Below, piece by piece: positions 21,396-32,141 of a stretch of DNA of 36,180 bases. The stretch is from Ophiostoma sp. CBS 140.51 (Eukaryota; Ascomycota; Sordariomycetes; Ophiostomatales; Ophiostomataceae), in the NCBI GenBank assembly GCA_029298735.1, contig JANSLP010000323.1:1-36180 (forward strand), given 5' to 3'. Below the pieces are notes generated by a model. It worked only from the letters and a program-made list of their open reading frames with translations. It had not been told where the DNA came from and ran no database searches. Numbering within the stretch: position 1 is the stretch's first letter; each line of letters starts with the position of its first letter. The translations under genes were made by a program, and so were the position numbers.

Positions 21396-22499
21396 ATGGC
21401 CAGCAGTTTCGTCCTCAGCAGCATCCTGGCTGCCGTCATTGGCCTCGTGACCTATGGCATCCCCTGGTTCCTGGCCGAGTGCTTCCCTGTCCAGCTCCTG
21501 TGGAAACAGCGCAACGGCCAGCCGACGGTGCGCACCGCCTCGTACGCGGGACGCACAGCGCTCGTGACGGGCGCCAACGGTGCCTACGGCTCGCGTGCGG
21601 CAACCCTCTTTGCCCAGAATGGTGTCTCGACTCTCATTCTGGCAGACGTCTTTGACTGTACTGCCGTCAAGGAAAAGATTGAGGCCGACCTGCGCGCCCA
21701 GAACAAGACGGTGCCCACTATCCTCGTCTGGCAAATCGACATGATGACGTTTGCGGGGTGCCAGAAGCTGCTCCAGCTTTTGAAAGACAACTCCAAGACA
21801 GTCAAGTACCTCGACCACGTCCTGTTGACTGCCGGCATTCTGGCGTTCAACCGTCGCGAGTCGCCCGAGGGCTGGGAGACCACTCTGCAGGTCAACTACT
21901 TTTCGACCGCCCTCATTGCTTTGTTGCTGCTGCCGTGCCTCGAGGCTTCGCCGGGCAACCCCAACCCGCCCGTCCTCACGTTCGTCACCTCCTTTGGCAT
22001 CTACCCGGCTGGACCTACCATGGGTCTGCCTTCGTCCCCGGAACAGTCCTACCTCAAGCGCCTCAGCAACAACAAGGACGGCCTGGCACAGGGTCACCAG
22101 TACGGCCGGTCCAAGGGTCTGCTGCTGTACTTTGCTAGAGAGCTGTCCGCCCGCGTCGCCGCTGCGGGCACGAAAGTCACCATCATCAGTGCCGACCCCG
22201 GCTCGGCCTGGACGCCCCTCACGAACCCCAACCAGAGCAGACTCATCCCGCGCCTCATTATGAACATTTCCGCCCGCGACCCCATTTACGGTGCTGCCGC
22301 TTTGGTGAATGGCGCCTCGGCGCCGGCCACCGCCAACGGCCACATTTTGCACGACTTTGACACAGCGTCGTACCCGCCCTTCATGAACAGACTCAGCGGC
22401 CGGCGGGCGCAGAAGCGCGTGTGGGACGAGACGCGCCGGGAGTTTGAGGGCAAGGTGCCCGAAGTGGCGGCGGTGTATGCCAAGCTGGAGAAGAAGTAG
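21396..22499 (+). CDS. Membrane-anchored short-chain dehydrogenase/reductase
   Basis: A single-exon gene for 367 residues; its start (GACCATGGCC) is the first ATG in frame. An N-terminal hydrophobic helix (LSSILAAVIGLVTYGIPWFL) probably anchors it in a membrane. The Rossmann motif is TGANGAYGSRAA, the beta-4 segment reads LLTAGIL in place of NNAG, the catalytic Ser lies in TFVTSFG, and YGRSK gives YxxxK. DPGSAWTPL follows at the substrate-side loop. The family oxidises or reduces alcohols and ketones with NAD(P)(H). Its neighbours suggest it works on a product of the P450 or dioxygenase, but this is inference. Its insertions and length (classical SDRs are about 250) are usual for fungal membrane SDRs. 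Confidence 0.9.
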   Translation: MASSFVLSSILAAVIGLVTYGIPWFLAECFPVQLLWKQRNGQPTVRTASYAGRTALVTGANGAYGSRAATLFAQNGVSTLILADVFDCTAVKEKIEADLRAQNKTVPTILVWQIDMMTFAGCQKLLQLLKDNSKTVKYLDHVLLTAGILAFNRRESPEGWETTLQVNYFSTALIALLLLPCLEASPGNPNPPVLTFVTSFGIYPAGPTMGLPSSPEQSYLKRLSNNKDGLAQGHQYGRSKGLLLYFARELSARVAAAGTKVTIISADPGSAWTPLTNPNQSRLIPRLIMNISARDPIYGAAALVNGASAPATANGHILHDFDTASYPPFMNRLSGRRAQKRVWDETRREFEGKVPEVAAVYAKLEKK

Positions 22500-23106
22500 A
22501 AGGAGGGTCGAACGCGGAGGCGGTTGAAGTGGAGGTTACAGCCGAGTTGATGAAGCTGGATGCTTGCTGACGGGGAAAAGATTGGCAGGAAAAGGAGTAC
22601 GGTTGTTTCAAACGGCTACGCAATGGCCTGGTAAAGCATGGCTTACCTAGCAAGCAACGTGTTACGCATAATAATAATGAACTTACAAAGAACTTACAAA
22701 GGGATTATCGGGAAATGGAAAGCAATCGTGGGATTGTAGAAATATGTACGACATATTTACACAACAAAACAACGTGTGACTTGTGGTGCACTAAGCAGCT
22801 CTCGGTAAACGGCTTAGAGTTGAATCGACCTGCTGATCTTCAGCGGCCACATGCCAGGATTAGCGTGTATTTACTTTCTTACAGCGCCTGGGTGCTGCTA
22901 GCTGCTCGGCTTTAGGCTTACATCTGTTCACCTTGCATTGCATTTCTCCTCATCCAGCCCCATCTTCCCTTCTCCTGACTCCCAATTCCCCAGACTTCCC
23001 CACGTGGACGTCACACCTCACCTTGTCGCATGATCGTCGACATTCTCTACTTGTCACACTTCTTGGTGCTCTTTTAAATTGCTTTTATTCACATCTTTTC
23101 ATTGCA
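22500..23106. other. Intergenic region, SDR to regulator
   Basis: No gene is supported. It includes an 11-bp tandem duplication at 22680-22701. The final 150 bases are C/T-rich and lead into the start of the second Zn2Cys6 regulator. Confidence 0.5.
22680..22701. repeat. 11-bp perfect tandem duplication
   Basis: AACTTACAAAG occurs twice head to tail. Confidence 0.9.
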
Positions 23107-25376
23107 ATGTCCGTCCAAATGAGCGACGCCGGCGACTCGGAAACGGGCGATGGCGTCCGTCGGTCCTTGCGAAAGCAAGCGAGGATGTCAAAAACGTGAG
23201 TATTACCCCCATCTTGAAGCCAACCTTACTTCTGCCTCTAACTCTGGTGCCCAGATGTGAAACGTGCAAGGCCAAAAAGTCCCGGTGTGACAGTTCACGG
23301 CCGCAGTGCGACACGTGCCGGCGCAAAGGTGTGGCCTGCGTCTACAAGGAGAGGGGACAGCCTGGCTTGCGGCCGGGCTATGGGCGCGCCGTCGAGGGGA
23401 GGCTGTCGTTGCTGGAAGAGAATATGGAGAAGATGGCACAGTCAATACAGGATGTGCTACGCCATGTGCAGGGACAGACCCCCATTGGCGCTGCTGCCGT
23501 CGCAGTCGCAGCCGCACCTTCCACACACAGGTCGGAAGCACAGCAACTGGCCCAACAGCTCGGACAGACACCGACACAGATGGGTGCCAGTGTTCCGCCC
23601 TTTAACACGTTGCCTCCTCCTCCACCACCGTTTGAACCACTCGACCCGACACTGCCGGCCCGTGCTGTGCTCGACGAACTTGTCGATCTTTTCTTCAGAC
23701 ACGTCTACCCATGGGCGCCGCTTTTCCACCAGCCGACGTTTCAGGCCACCATGCTCGCGCCGGAGCGTCAACTGCTGTTGCACGGCATGGTCATTTTGGG
23801 CTTTCGTTTTTGGTCAAAAGAAGACGACAGCGGCGTCTGGCCATCAGCTGCTCAACGTGAACAGTATGTCAAGGTCTCACGCGACCGATTGCTCGTCGAA
23901 ACCATCAACTCGGCGTCTCTGATTGCCTACCAAGCTTTGGCTCTGCTGGCCATTGATGCCATTGGCGACGGCCCCGGTCCAAGGACATGGAATATTATGG
24001 CCATGCTCGTCGCCTGTGCACGGCAGCTGCACCTTGACCACAACCCGTCGCCAATATCGGGTGGCATGATGGGCACAGCAAACGGCGGCGGCGCTCGTGC
24101 TGCCTCGCCGTCGTCGCCGCTCGTCACAAACGACGACGCTGAAGAGAACACAGCCAACACAAACACTCTCTTTCTCGGTTCGTCCTCTGCCATCGAGGCC
24201 GAGGAAAAGCGCCGCCTCTTCTGGACCATCTATAGTTTAGACCGCTTCTCGAGCGTGTCGCTGGGCCAGCCCTGTGCAATCGATCGTCGTCGTGTACGCC
24301 TGCAGTATCCATCCCGAGACGACGCTTGGGGGCAGAGTGTACCGCTCGAATGGTTCGGCGGGAAGAGTACGCCCAGCACAAGTCCCTACAATATCACAGG
24401 CACGCCACCCACACTCTGGCAGTGCTTCATCGATATTCTGTCCCTCGTCGACCAGTCCAACCACTTGCTTGTCCAGCCCACGAATCTCAGCCTACCCGCC
24501 CAGTGCCAGGAGTGGCAGAGCAAGTTTCGCCGCATTGACATTTTGAGCCGCACCTGGCGGGAGAACCTGCCGCCCGAAGTGCGCACCCCGCCGAGCCCAT
24601 CTTCTCTTTCAACCCTCCCCTTTAACCCCATGAGGTACCTCGTACACGCCACGTTCGCTCTCATCCACATTCGCATGTACACCGTCGCCTCCTTCCCGGC
24701 CACCGCCTCGCCCTACATGCGGCCCTCGGCTTCGGCGCGGGCCCAGCTGCGTCAAGCCGTGGACCAGGTTACCGGGCTGGCCACCGGGCTACAACCGGAG
24801 CAGGTTGGCCAGCTGGGGCCCCTCTTTGCCTTTGTCATTTGGGTGGCTGCGCGAAGTCTCATCATCCTCTGGACGACGGGCAACACTACTGAGGGTGGTG
24901 TCACCGACAACACCACGGCCCCCTTTACACCTCCCACCCACCTCACAACACTCCTTGCCGTCCTCCACCAGTCCGCCCGCTACTGGCCCTGTGCACAGTG
25001 CTACGTCGACATCCTGCAGTTAATCTTGGATACAAAGAACAACCCAGGTGGGCCTACGGGGCTTGCCATATTTAATGATACACGAAGGACGGCCTACGGT
25101 TTGAGAAGGCGGCTGGGCTCGTTGGCCAGTCTTCGTCACGGCAGTGGCGGCGTCGGAGCCACCACGACCGTCGACCGGGACCACCACCGCGACAACACCG
25201 CCCCCGACTTCTCCCACGACCTCTTTGGCGCTACTGACGACTTTTTCGACGGCGTCTTTGCCGGCCTTATCGAAATCCCGCAGCCCGCAGGAACACCCCA
25301 TCAACAACAGTCGCTTGGAGGCTTTGGGTTCGGATTTGTCAATCCCTCGCCGGATTTTGACAGGGATTGGCTTTGA
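23107..25376 (+). CDS. Zn(II)2Cys6 fungal transcription factor
   Basis: Two exons (23107-23195 and 23255-25376) joined across a 59-nt intron (GTGAGT...CCAG, CTAAC branch) encode 736 residues. The join completes the zinc cluster with Cys31, 34, 41, 48, 51 and 58 (CX2CX6CX6CX2CX6C). A linker, RGQPGLRPGYGRAVEGRL, and a short coiled coil (LSLLEENMEKMAQSIQDVL) follow, typical of dimeric binders. The fungal_trans region includes LVDLFFRHVYPWAPLFHQPT and EKRRLFWTIYSLDRFSSVSL. The C-terminus is Asp/Phe/Gly-rich and may be an activation segment. It lies at the end of the dioxygenase-P450-SDR run and may regulate it; this is inference from position only. Confidence 0.92.
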
Positions 25377-25434
25377 ATGTGTTGTATTAGCATTCAACTG
25401 TAAGGTACTCAGACTTATTCAAGTAAAACATCTC

Positions 25435-26245
25435 TCAATGAACGTGGTGCTCAAAAGGATCCTCCGGAAACCCGCCGGGAAATAGGTACTCGTCAAACTC
25501 ATCGTGAGCGCGAACATCTCCACCATTACCACCTCTACCACCTCTTTCAATGCGAGCACCTCCAATCCCTCCTGCACCACCAAGGATATACCCTCCAACA
25601 CCGCCAACAGCCATCCCCCAACCAAAGTTGCTTAACCAACGGTTGGAGGATGAGGCATCGTCGTCATCTTTAGACGACTTCGTCCTCCCCTGTCTTTCTC
25701 CCATTTCATGCACCTGCAGTCTCTCCTCCAGGTTCCGCCGCAGCCGCAACTCCTCCTCTGCTTGCTCTCGTTTCTGCCGCTCACACTCGTACCACTGCTG
25801 TCGCTCCCATTTTTGTCGCTCCCGCCGTTGTTTTTCCCACTGCTGCCGTTCCACCTCATGCCGTTTCCATTGCTGCTCTTCCCATCGCTCTCTAGCAGCC
25901 TCGTTTCTGGCCTCCGAGTTGTAATTGGAAGTCGGTGAAAACGGCGATTGTTGTTCCGATTGCTCTTGGTGGCAACAGATGTAGGCAATTAGGGAGAGTC
26001 CATACATCTCGCAAAGCTATTGGAGGGGGGTGAAATCAAAGATTGTTAGCAAAGTCGCATCTTTGCAGCTCGTCACCGCCCACCCTCCTCCTATTTTCTC
26101 ATACTTCATACTGAACATCAATGATACATACTCTCTCCAACTCGGCCATAGCCCCTTCGTCGCCTGGCCGCCTGGCCAGGTCCTCGCATCTCAACTCAAT
26201 GGCTTCCAATTCGGAATCAGAGTCAGACGAGACGTAAAAAGGCAT
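25435..26245 (-). CDS. Trp-periodic helical protein with Gly-rich hydrophobic tail
   Basis: Two exons (26245-26132 and 26016-25435) joined across a 115-nt intron (GTATGT...AATAG, CTAAC branch) encode 231 residues. The start context GCCATGCC is good, and the join keeps phase: MAELER then LCEMYG. Exon 1 is acidic (SSDSDSELEAIELRCEDLAR). Residues about 75-145 form one long charged helix in which Trp recurs at 83, 88, 98, 108 and 113, a spacing of 5 or 10. Then come acidic KDDDD, a Gly-rich hydrophobic stretch at about 170-191 (GWGMAVGGVGGYILGG), an Arg/Gly patch and a His/acidic tail. I recognise no family. It could be a membrane-associated scaffold. It converges on the regulator with a 58-bp gap. 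Confidence 0.7.
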
Positions 26246-26901
26246 GGCGAGGTTGGTATCCGTTGATTTTTGAAAAGCGCAGAGAAAGTTGAAGAGCCAC
26301 CACTATCTGTCAGAATGAGAAGAAAAGAAAAGAAAAGACAAGCGGTCAAGAGCAAAGTAAATGTTTCTCGCTGGTGGAAAACGTTGAGGGAGAACAACGA
26401 AAATCAATGCTGAAGAATACAGGTTTCCTCTGCGAAAACAGCCGCACAGATGTGACCAATGTGCAGAAAACGACAACGCATCAAATTGTGGCTGCCCAAT
26501 CATGAGGTCCAACGAACACGAGCTTCATCACCCAAAATTCCAATATGCAGATAAATTCGCGCCACTGGCAAGTGCCCAGTAAAGGCCTTGCTTCCACGCA
26601 CCCGCGATATGTCGCACATATGCATGGCTTGTTCCCAATGTCTATCACGATGCATGTACACAATACGGCTTCGCACAGATGGCTTACTCTATGACTTTCG
26701 ATGTCACTCTTTGTATTCATGCTACGTTTTCCTACGACTATTTGTTAGACGTCAAAAAAAAAAAAAAATCTGTAAACAGAAGTGTACAAAACCACATTGT
26801 TGACAAGGAACGTTTTAGAAACACTCACATGCACGGACCAAAGTAAAAAGAAACAGACAGCGAGTATGGGCAACAATCATGCTCAATCATCCGATATGCA
26901 A

Positions 26902-26928
26902 AAATGTAGACAAATGTAGACAAATGTA
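26902..26928. repeat. 10-bp tandem repeat, 2.7 copies
   Basis: AAATGTAGAC is repeated twice perfectly (26902-26921), followed by a partial third copy, AAATGTA. Confidence 0.9.
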
Positions 26929-27296
26929 TAGAGGTTGTCAACCAGTAAGACCGATGGAGCAGCGTCCAATCTACGACGAGAAATATGCACTTTCACAGGG
27001 CCGTATTTCCTTTTCTACACTTGTAGCATGTCCATATACGGCATATGGTTGCACCCATTGATCCTATTGTTTTTACAGCGTAATTGCACAAATTTTCATT
27101 GCGTTATATACCACACTTATGCATGAACCCTTTGAAAGTGTGGCTATTTTATCACGGATATGTTTCCAAAATCGTGTGTCAACCCTCATGCCCGCCTCGT
27201 CTTTATGAACTGACCCCAACATCAGCCATAGCTTTTATCCCGTCCAGGTCTCAAATGGCATTGGAAGCGCAAGTCTGGGGCAGTTGCTGTAGCAAA

Positions 27297-27338
27297 ACTC
27301 GACTCTTTCATCCCACAACTCAACTCTTTTATCCCACA
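27297..27338. repeat. 21-bp imperfect tandem duplication
   Basis: Two 21-bp copies (27297-27317 and 27318-27338) differ at two positions, G/A and C/T. Both differences are transitions. Confidence 0.85.
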
Positions 27339-27923
27339 ATGCTGCATCTTCAATCCATATGCAGGGGAAAGGCGCCAGACCGTCATGACTCCGCTGGTTT
27401 CTTGTCCGCTTGTTGGTCGACTCACAAAAATACGCCTATGTAAAATGGGAGCCTTTCAAGCCAGCCTTGTAATACAACACCAGAAGACTCATATTCTTGG
27501 TCCCCCCTGCATATCACGACGCATCTGTGGGGGTCAAACTTAAGCGCTACACGACCCGGCTCAGGCTGTAAGCAAGCTGGATAGGTGTGCTGCTCTGCAC
27601 AGCGTGCATGGTTACAAGCATACGGCCTCATCTTAGTTCCCGAAATCTAATTTTTTGTATAGTTTATATTATAAAATGAGAACACAAGACTTGACTAAAT
27701 GTTACTCAAAAACAACGAACGAATTGAAATTGTAAATCAAGGATAGCTCTCTGCGCCGAGCAGATCGTCCAAACTAAATGTTATCAGAAGAGTCGGCCAA
27801 TGCCTATCTACTGGCCCGGCTCTCGACTCAGCTCACTCAACTTGCGGCAAAGGACAACGGCCGGCGGCTCTCTGGAGACAATTTTCCGTGGCTTGCACTT
27901 TCACCCAATGTAGCCTGGCATAT

Positions 27924-28417
27924 TTACGCAGAAGTGCCGCCAGGGACGACGCACAGAACATCTTGCTCGAGCTGATCACAAACATCAGTATATGTGCGAC
28001 TATATATGCATACAAGCACTGAACAAAGGTGATGTATTTTCTTTGCATAGAAAAGGGGGCGCCAAAACATACCACAGGAAGGACACAGCACAGGGGCTCC
28101 TTCGAAATACTGGCACAGATGGCCGTGAAATCCTCAGGAGAGGTAGGGATGGTCGGAGCTGTAGTTAAGTAAGCGTGGTTAGTTTATTTTTGCAATAGAA
28201 GAAATATGGATGAACAAGGCCGTATTTGGCAGTGTTATTTCTTACGGCCTTCGCAGTCCAAAGCGGCCAAGTCAAGAACATTGACCGAGCAGCATTGGGC
28301 GTTCGAATAGAGGCCAGCCGCACAAGGCGAGTAGTCGCGGCGGCTGAAGGTACCACCGGCGGGAACGGCCAGGGCTGTGGCAACAAGGGCCGCGAGGGTA
28401 AGGATCTGAGCCGTCAT
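27924..28417 (-). CDS. Class II hydrophobin
   Basis: Three short exons (28417-28246, 28158-28073, 27971-27924) are joined across introns of 87 nt (GTAAGA...TACAG) and 101 nt (GTATGT...ATCAG), giving 101 residues. A signal peptide (MTAQILTLAALVATALAVPA) is followed by a short propeptide-like RR. The eight cysteines fall at 32, 42, 43, 55, 72, 81, 82 and 93, i.e. CX9CCX11CX16CX8CCX10C, exactly the class II pattern. Family-typical text includes GLYSNAQCC and LPVLEQDVLC. Class II hydrophobins are secreted, four-disulfide amphipathic proteins that assemble at air-water and hyphal surfaces. A TATA box lies about 170 bases upstream. The gene stands alone in a gene-poor island. Confidence 0.95.
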
Positions 28418-28587
28418 TTTGATTGGGGTGTGAGGATAAATATGAAGGCAATGTTTGAGATTCAAAAGCAACAAATAAGTTTGTAAAACTGTTTGAGGCA
28501 CCGGAGTGATATGTGTATGGATTTCTTGTTGATGATGAGAGAAAAGAAGAGAAGACTGCAGAAGATGGAGCGGACGAAACACCCGAC

Positions 28588-28593
28588 TTTATA
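28588..28593 (-). promoter_or_regulatory. TATA box of hydrophobin gene
   Basis: On the minus strand GAGTATAAAGTCGG places TATAAA 171 bases before the ATG at 28417. This predicts a leader of about 140 bases. A strong TATA element fits the high regulated expression usual for hydrophobins. Confidence 0.65.
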
Positions 28594-29288
28594 CTCGGAG
28601 GGACATTGAGATATAGAGACAATTTTCAAAAGATACGATACTAGGAATGACTCGACATAGAGTAAGGAGGGCCGATTGATCTTTCGTGACAAGCGAGGTG
28701 ACGTTGATCCAGCCAACAGGTAGGTCAAGAGAAGCTGAAAGGACAATCGATCGCCACCTACAAGCGAAGTCCAGTGTCCCTCATTGAATTCGATGATGCA
28801 TGTCCTACGACGTACTGTAAATACTACTCTGTCCAGCCACGAAACCCGCCTCCCCGCGTATAGCAGGCCGAAAGCGTCGTCCGGTAATCCATGTCTGCCC
28901 TGATTTCCCCTGACCCTGATTTCTGTACCAAACCTTCAATGAGACTAAACAGGGCACCTTTTCGTATGGTTTGTACGGGAGATATCCGGATAAGTGGAGG
29001 TCGTTGTCGATCATGATCTAGATCGTTTCTACATTCCCGGAGAGTTTGCTTTTCTCATCCTCGCCGTCTTTCAATGCCATCGATTTACAAGACAAACTCA
29101 CGATGCAGCATTGGTAAACAGAAGAGCTTATAGATCCTGTTTCGAAGCCTAATTGGATGCACAAAGTACGCAAACCCTCAATACTCAAACAGAGAGGATC
29201 AATGGTTGTATCAAAGGCACGAGCTTCCGGCCAAGTCGAGATAAACACGAGAAAGTAGACCGATGAGTAGATACAAAGGCTTGAAAAA

Positions 29289-29306
29289 ACTTGAGAGACT
29301 TGAGAG
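29289..29306. repeat. 9-bp perfect tandem duplication
   Basis: ACTTGAGAG occurs twice head to tail. Confidence 0.85.
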
Positions 29307-30292
29307 GAGTACGTAGGGTTACAGTACCTGACTGGCTGCCCCTGGTGTCTTCGTATGCTTTGCCACTTGTGGCAATCTACAAAGTAACGGCTGTGTGGCG
29401 TTGCTCTGATCTACACCGGCCTGGATCGGCTTGTGCACGCACGAGTAATGCACCCTAGAGATTTGTTTGTACCATGGAACTGTGTCATAAAATACCTTGG
29501 CTAAGGGGAAGGTGGCGGCCGAAATCTTCAGCAGACGACTGGATGGCCGAGGCGGCTTAAGATGGCTCGAATGGTTAGCATGCTGGCATGGCAGCTTGAT
29601 CGAGGTTGTCTTGAATTGACACTGACGTCTGAGGCGTCGAACCCTTGTTAAAAGCATTTTCTTGGCGAACAGGGCCACGTTGCTCCGTACTCATTCTATG
29701 GCCCCTGTGTATATCAACCCTCCACACAACTGGCTCTATTGTTTCCCAAACCGGGGATGCCATTGTCTTCTGTCTCCACCGGCTTTTATTGAGCCTTTGA
29801 TAAAATTCTGTTTTGCATGATTTGCAGAGATAGGACCCCATCATCTGCAACACAATGTAAGACAACTCTCGGATTAGAGCTGTAACTCCAAGAGGTACAA
29901 AGTGTTTACAAGTACAATCCACATTATACCAAAAGCCCGGTAACTGTGCTGCAGACACAATACCATGACGTCGGACCAGGTACCGATGCACATGCATGAT
30001 CATAGAAAGGATGCCCTAGATTGCCGCAAGGTACACCAAAATCACTAGGTGGATTGCATACTAGTCTGTATCCAGGTAAAAATAGCATCCCAATCGAGTC
30101 GATGTAACACTGAGTCGTCAGTGCAATGCGATGGAAATAACACAATGATGAGCAGTTCACACAGTAAACGTCACTTTTTTTTCTTCCCTAAGCGAAACAA
30201 AAGATTGGATGCATTTTCGGAGCATTTTGCCCGCCAATGAGATACTCAGCACAGTTGGAAGGCAAAAAGCGGGACACAACTTGTTTTTGAAT

Positions 30293-30330
30293 TTTGTGAT
30301 ATAACCCAATATTTGTGATATAACCCAATA
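30293..30330. repeat. 19-bp perfect tandem duplication
   Basis: The 19-bp unit TTTGTGATATAACCCAATA occurs twice without mismatch (30293-30311 and 30312-30330), just downstream of the hydroxyacid dehydrogenase stop. Confidence 0.95.
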
Positions 30331-30479
30331 CCACCTCGATTGCAACGGGCCAGAAGCCGGTTGCAAGCTCTCTGGGGCTAGCCCAGTGGGTCCAGCACCT
30401 TTACCTGGAGAGGATATTCACCAGATCTTAGGACTAGGGACGTCATGTTGTTCACTTTTGGCTTCATCCAGCTGCCTTC

Positions 30480-31541
30480 TCAATCCAAATTTTTCTGCTC
30501 TGGCACTATTGTGACGAGGTTGCCCGAGGTCAGTGCGGCCCGCACATTGCTAATGGCCAGCTCTTCCATCTGTGTCTTGGTCTCGACGGTCGACGTGCCC
30601 ATGTGTGGCAGCAAGCAGACGCGTGGGTTGGCGACCAGGGCCGGGTGGATGTTGGGCTCGCTCTGGTAGACATCGAGGCCGACGGACGACACGATGCCCT
30701 TTTCTAGGGCGTCAACCAATGCTGCCTCGTCCAGAATACCACCACGTGCGGTGTTGACAATGACAATGCCGCGTTTCATTTTGTTGAAGGCTGCCGTCGA
30801 AATGATGTTGCGTGTCCCCGCGTTGAGCGGCAGGTTCAGACTCAAAACGTCACTGCGTGCTAGCAGCTCGTCAAAGCTGACGTATTCAGCACCGGTCGCC
30901 TCTTCTTCGCTCAGCTTTTTGCGGTTGTGGTACAGCACCTTGGTCATACCAAAAACGGCCATCTTGCGCTGCAGACACCGGCCGATGCCGCCGAGTCCGA
31001 GGATGCCCAACACTTTGCCCTTGGGATCGTGACCAAGCGGTTCCGGTGGCAAGAGGCCGGTCCATGTACCGTTGCGGATTGCCATGATGCCATTGTTGAA
31101 CTCGCGCAGTGCCGCTAAGATCAAAAAGACCGCTGTGTCTGCGGTGGCCTCGTCGACAACGCGCGGGCAGTTGGAGACGCGAATGTTGCGGCGTGTGCAG
31201 GCGGCGACATCAATGTTGTCGTATCCTGCGCCGTTGTGGGCGAGGAACCGGACGCTGGCCGGTAGTGCATCGATTAGCTCTTCGTCGAACTTGCCCGTCG
31301 TGGACGTACTGTGGGGTGCGCGGTCAAAGATGGCGACGACGCCGTCGAGGGCGCCGCTATGACATTCTGCCAAGAGCTCGGTGCGGGAGGCTGCTTTGGT
31401 GATGACGAGGTCGGCAAATTCGGACAGGGCCTGCCATGCTTCTGTGGCGCTGAATATGTTAGTGAACGATAAAAATCAAAGCAAGCTGGAGCTGTCAACA
31501 TACTGGTCAATGCGCCCTAACAAGAGGGCTTTGGGCTTCAT
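30480..31541 (-). CDS. D-2-hydroxyacid dehydrogenase, glyoxylate/hydroxypyruvate reductase type
   Basis: Two exons (31541-31504 and 31449-30480) joined across a 54-nt intron (GTATGT...TTCAG, CACTAAC branch) encode 335 residues. The first exon gives MKPKALLLGRID. The NAD(P)-binding motif is GILGLGGIGR (161-170). Active-site residues are Arg248 (NTARGG), Glu277 (DVYQSEP) and His295 (LLPHMG), the Arg-Glu-His set of this family. HNGAGYDNID (84-93) is the conserved substrate-domain segment. It should reversibly reduce a 2-oxoacid such as glyoxylate or hydroxypyruvate to the D-hydroxyacid. It is followed on the same strand, 600 bases upstream of its start, by the class II aldolase gene. Confidence 0.93.
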
Positions 31542-32141
31542 TGTGTCTATTGGAGTATCTGCAGATAGTCCGTACAATGCGCTCTGTACCAATCCGGTAA
31601 TCCGTACAACCTCATCAGCGTGACTTTGTCACGGTTATAATATGAAATAACGTGGTCTACGACTTGCACTCTTATGACTCGAACTCGGCCGATGTCAACA
31701 AGCCCGTTCAATTTCCTTACTTTCACCACTTCCCCGTGGCACACCCCGCATCTCCAGTTGGCCCCTGTGTTTTCAACATGGCATAAAAATGCGCCGTTGT
31801 CGGGGTTGGATCCACTTCGCTATGCGCTTGTTGCAAGCCTAATATCACCTCCGCCTCGCTAAAGTTCTCACGAGACCGACACGCAGCATCATTGGCCCGG
31901 GCTGCTTTTACTGAAAAGCCGTGTAGGCTTATACGGTACATGCAACGGATATCAAGGACGATTGCGGAGATACTTGGGGGTCGAATGGAGACGCGGAGAA
32001 GTCGATGTGGTGAGGCACAAATTTTAATAAAAAAATAAAAAACCAACCTAGTGAACAGTTCAAAATACACGATATTCTATTGGGTCTATCAAGCTATCCA
32101 CAATCTTATTCTTGGCATCTCCTCCTTTCCTATTCCTATGC
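31542..32141. other. Intergenic: dehydrogenase promoter, aldolase 3' region
   Basis: Six hundred bases with no gene. It holds the upstream region of the hydroxyacid dehydrogenase and the 3' end of the aldolase gene. An AT-rich patch with AATAAAAAAATAAAA lies near 32024. Confidence 0.5.

Larger units (their letters stand above)
26246..27923. other. Gene-poor AT-rich island, left part
   Basis: I found no gene in about 1.7 kb. Frames are short and AT-rich and none gains support from splice signals. It contains an A15 run near 26754, a 10-bp tandem repeat (26902-26928) and an imperfect 21-bp duplication (27297-27338). I see no transposase motif or terminal inverted repeat. Confidence 0.6.
28418..30479. 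other. Hydrophobin promoter and gene-poor island, right part
   Basis: About 2 kb with no supported coding gene. The first 180 bases are the hydrophobin leader and core promoter. The rest holds a 9-bp tandem duplication (29289-29306) and a 19-bp one (30293-30330). No motif of a known family appears in any frame. Confidence 0.6.

Noticed and set aside
21384..22352. Open frame (322 codons) on the minus strand
   Set aside because: It is antisense to the SDR gene and has a charged, repetitive composition only.
17141..25376. Complete secondary-metabolite biosynthetic cluster
   Set aside because: No polyketide synthase, peptide synthetase, terpene cyclase or similar core enzyme is found in the window.
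26246..30479. Intact transposon in the gene-poor island
   Set aside because: I found no transposase, reverse transcriptase motif, long terminal repeats or terminal inverted repeats by eye.
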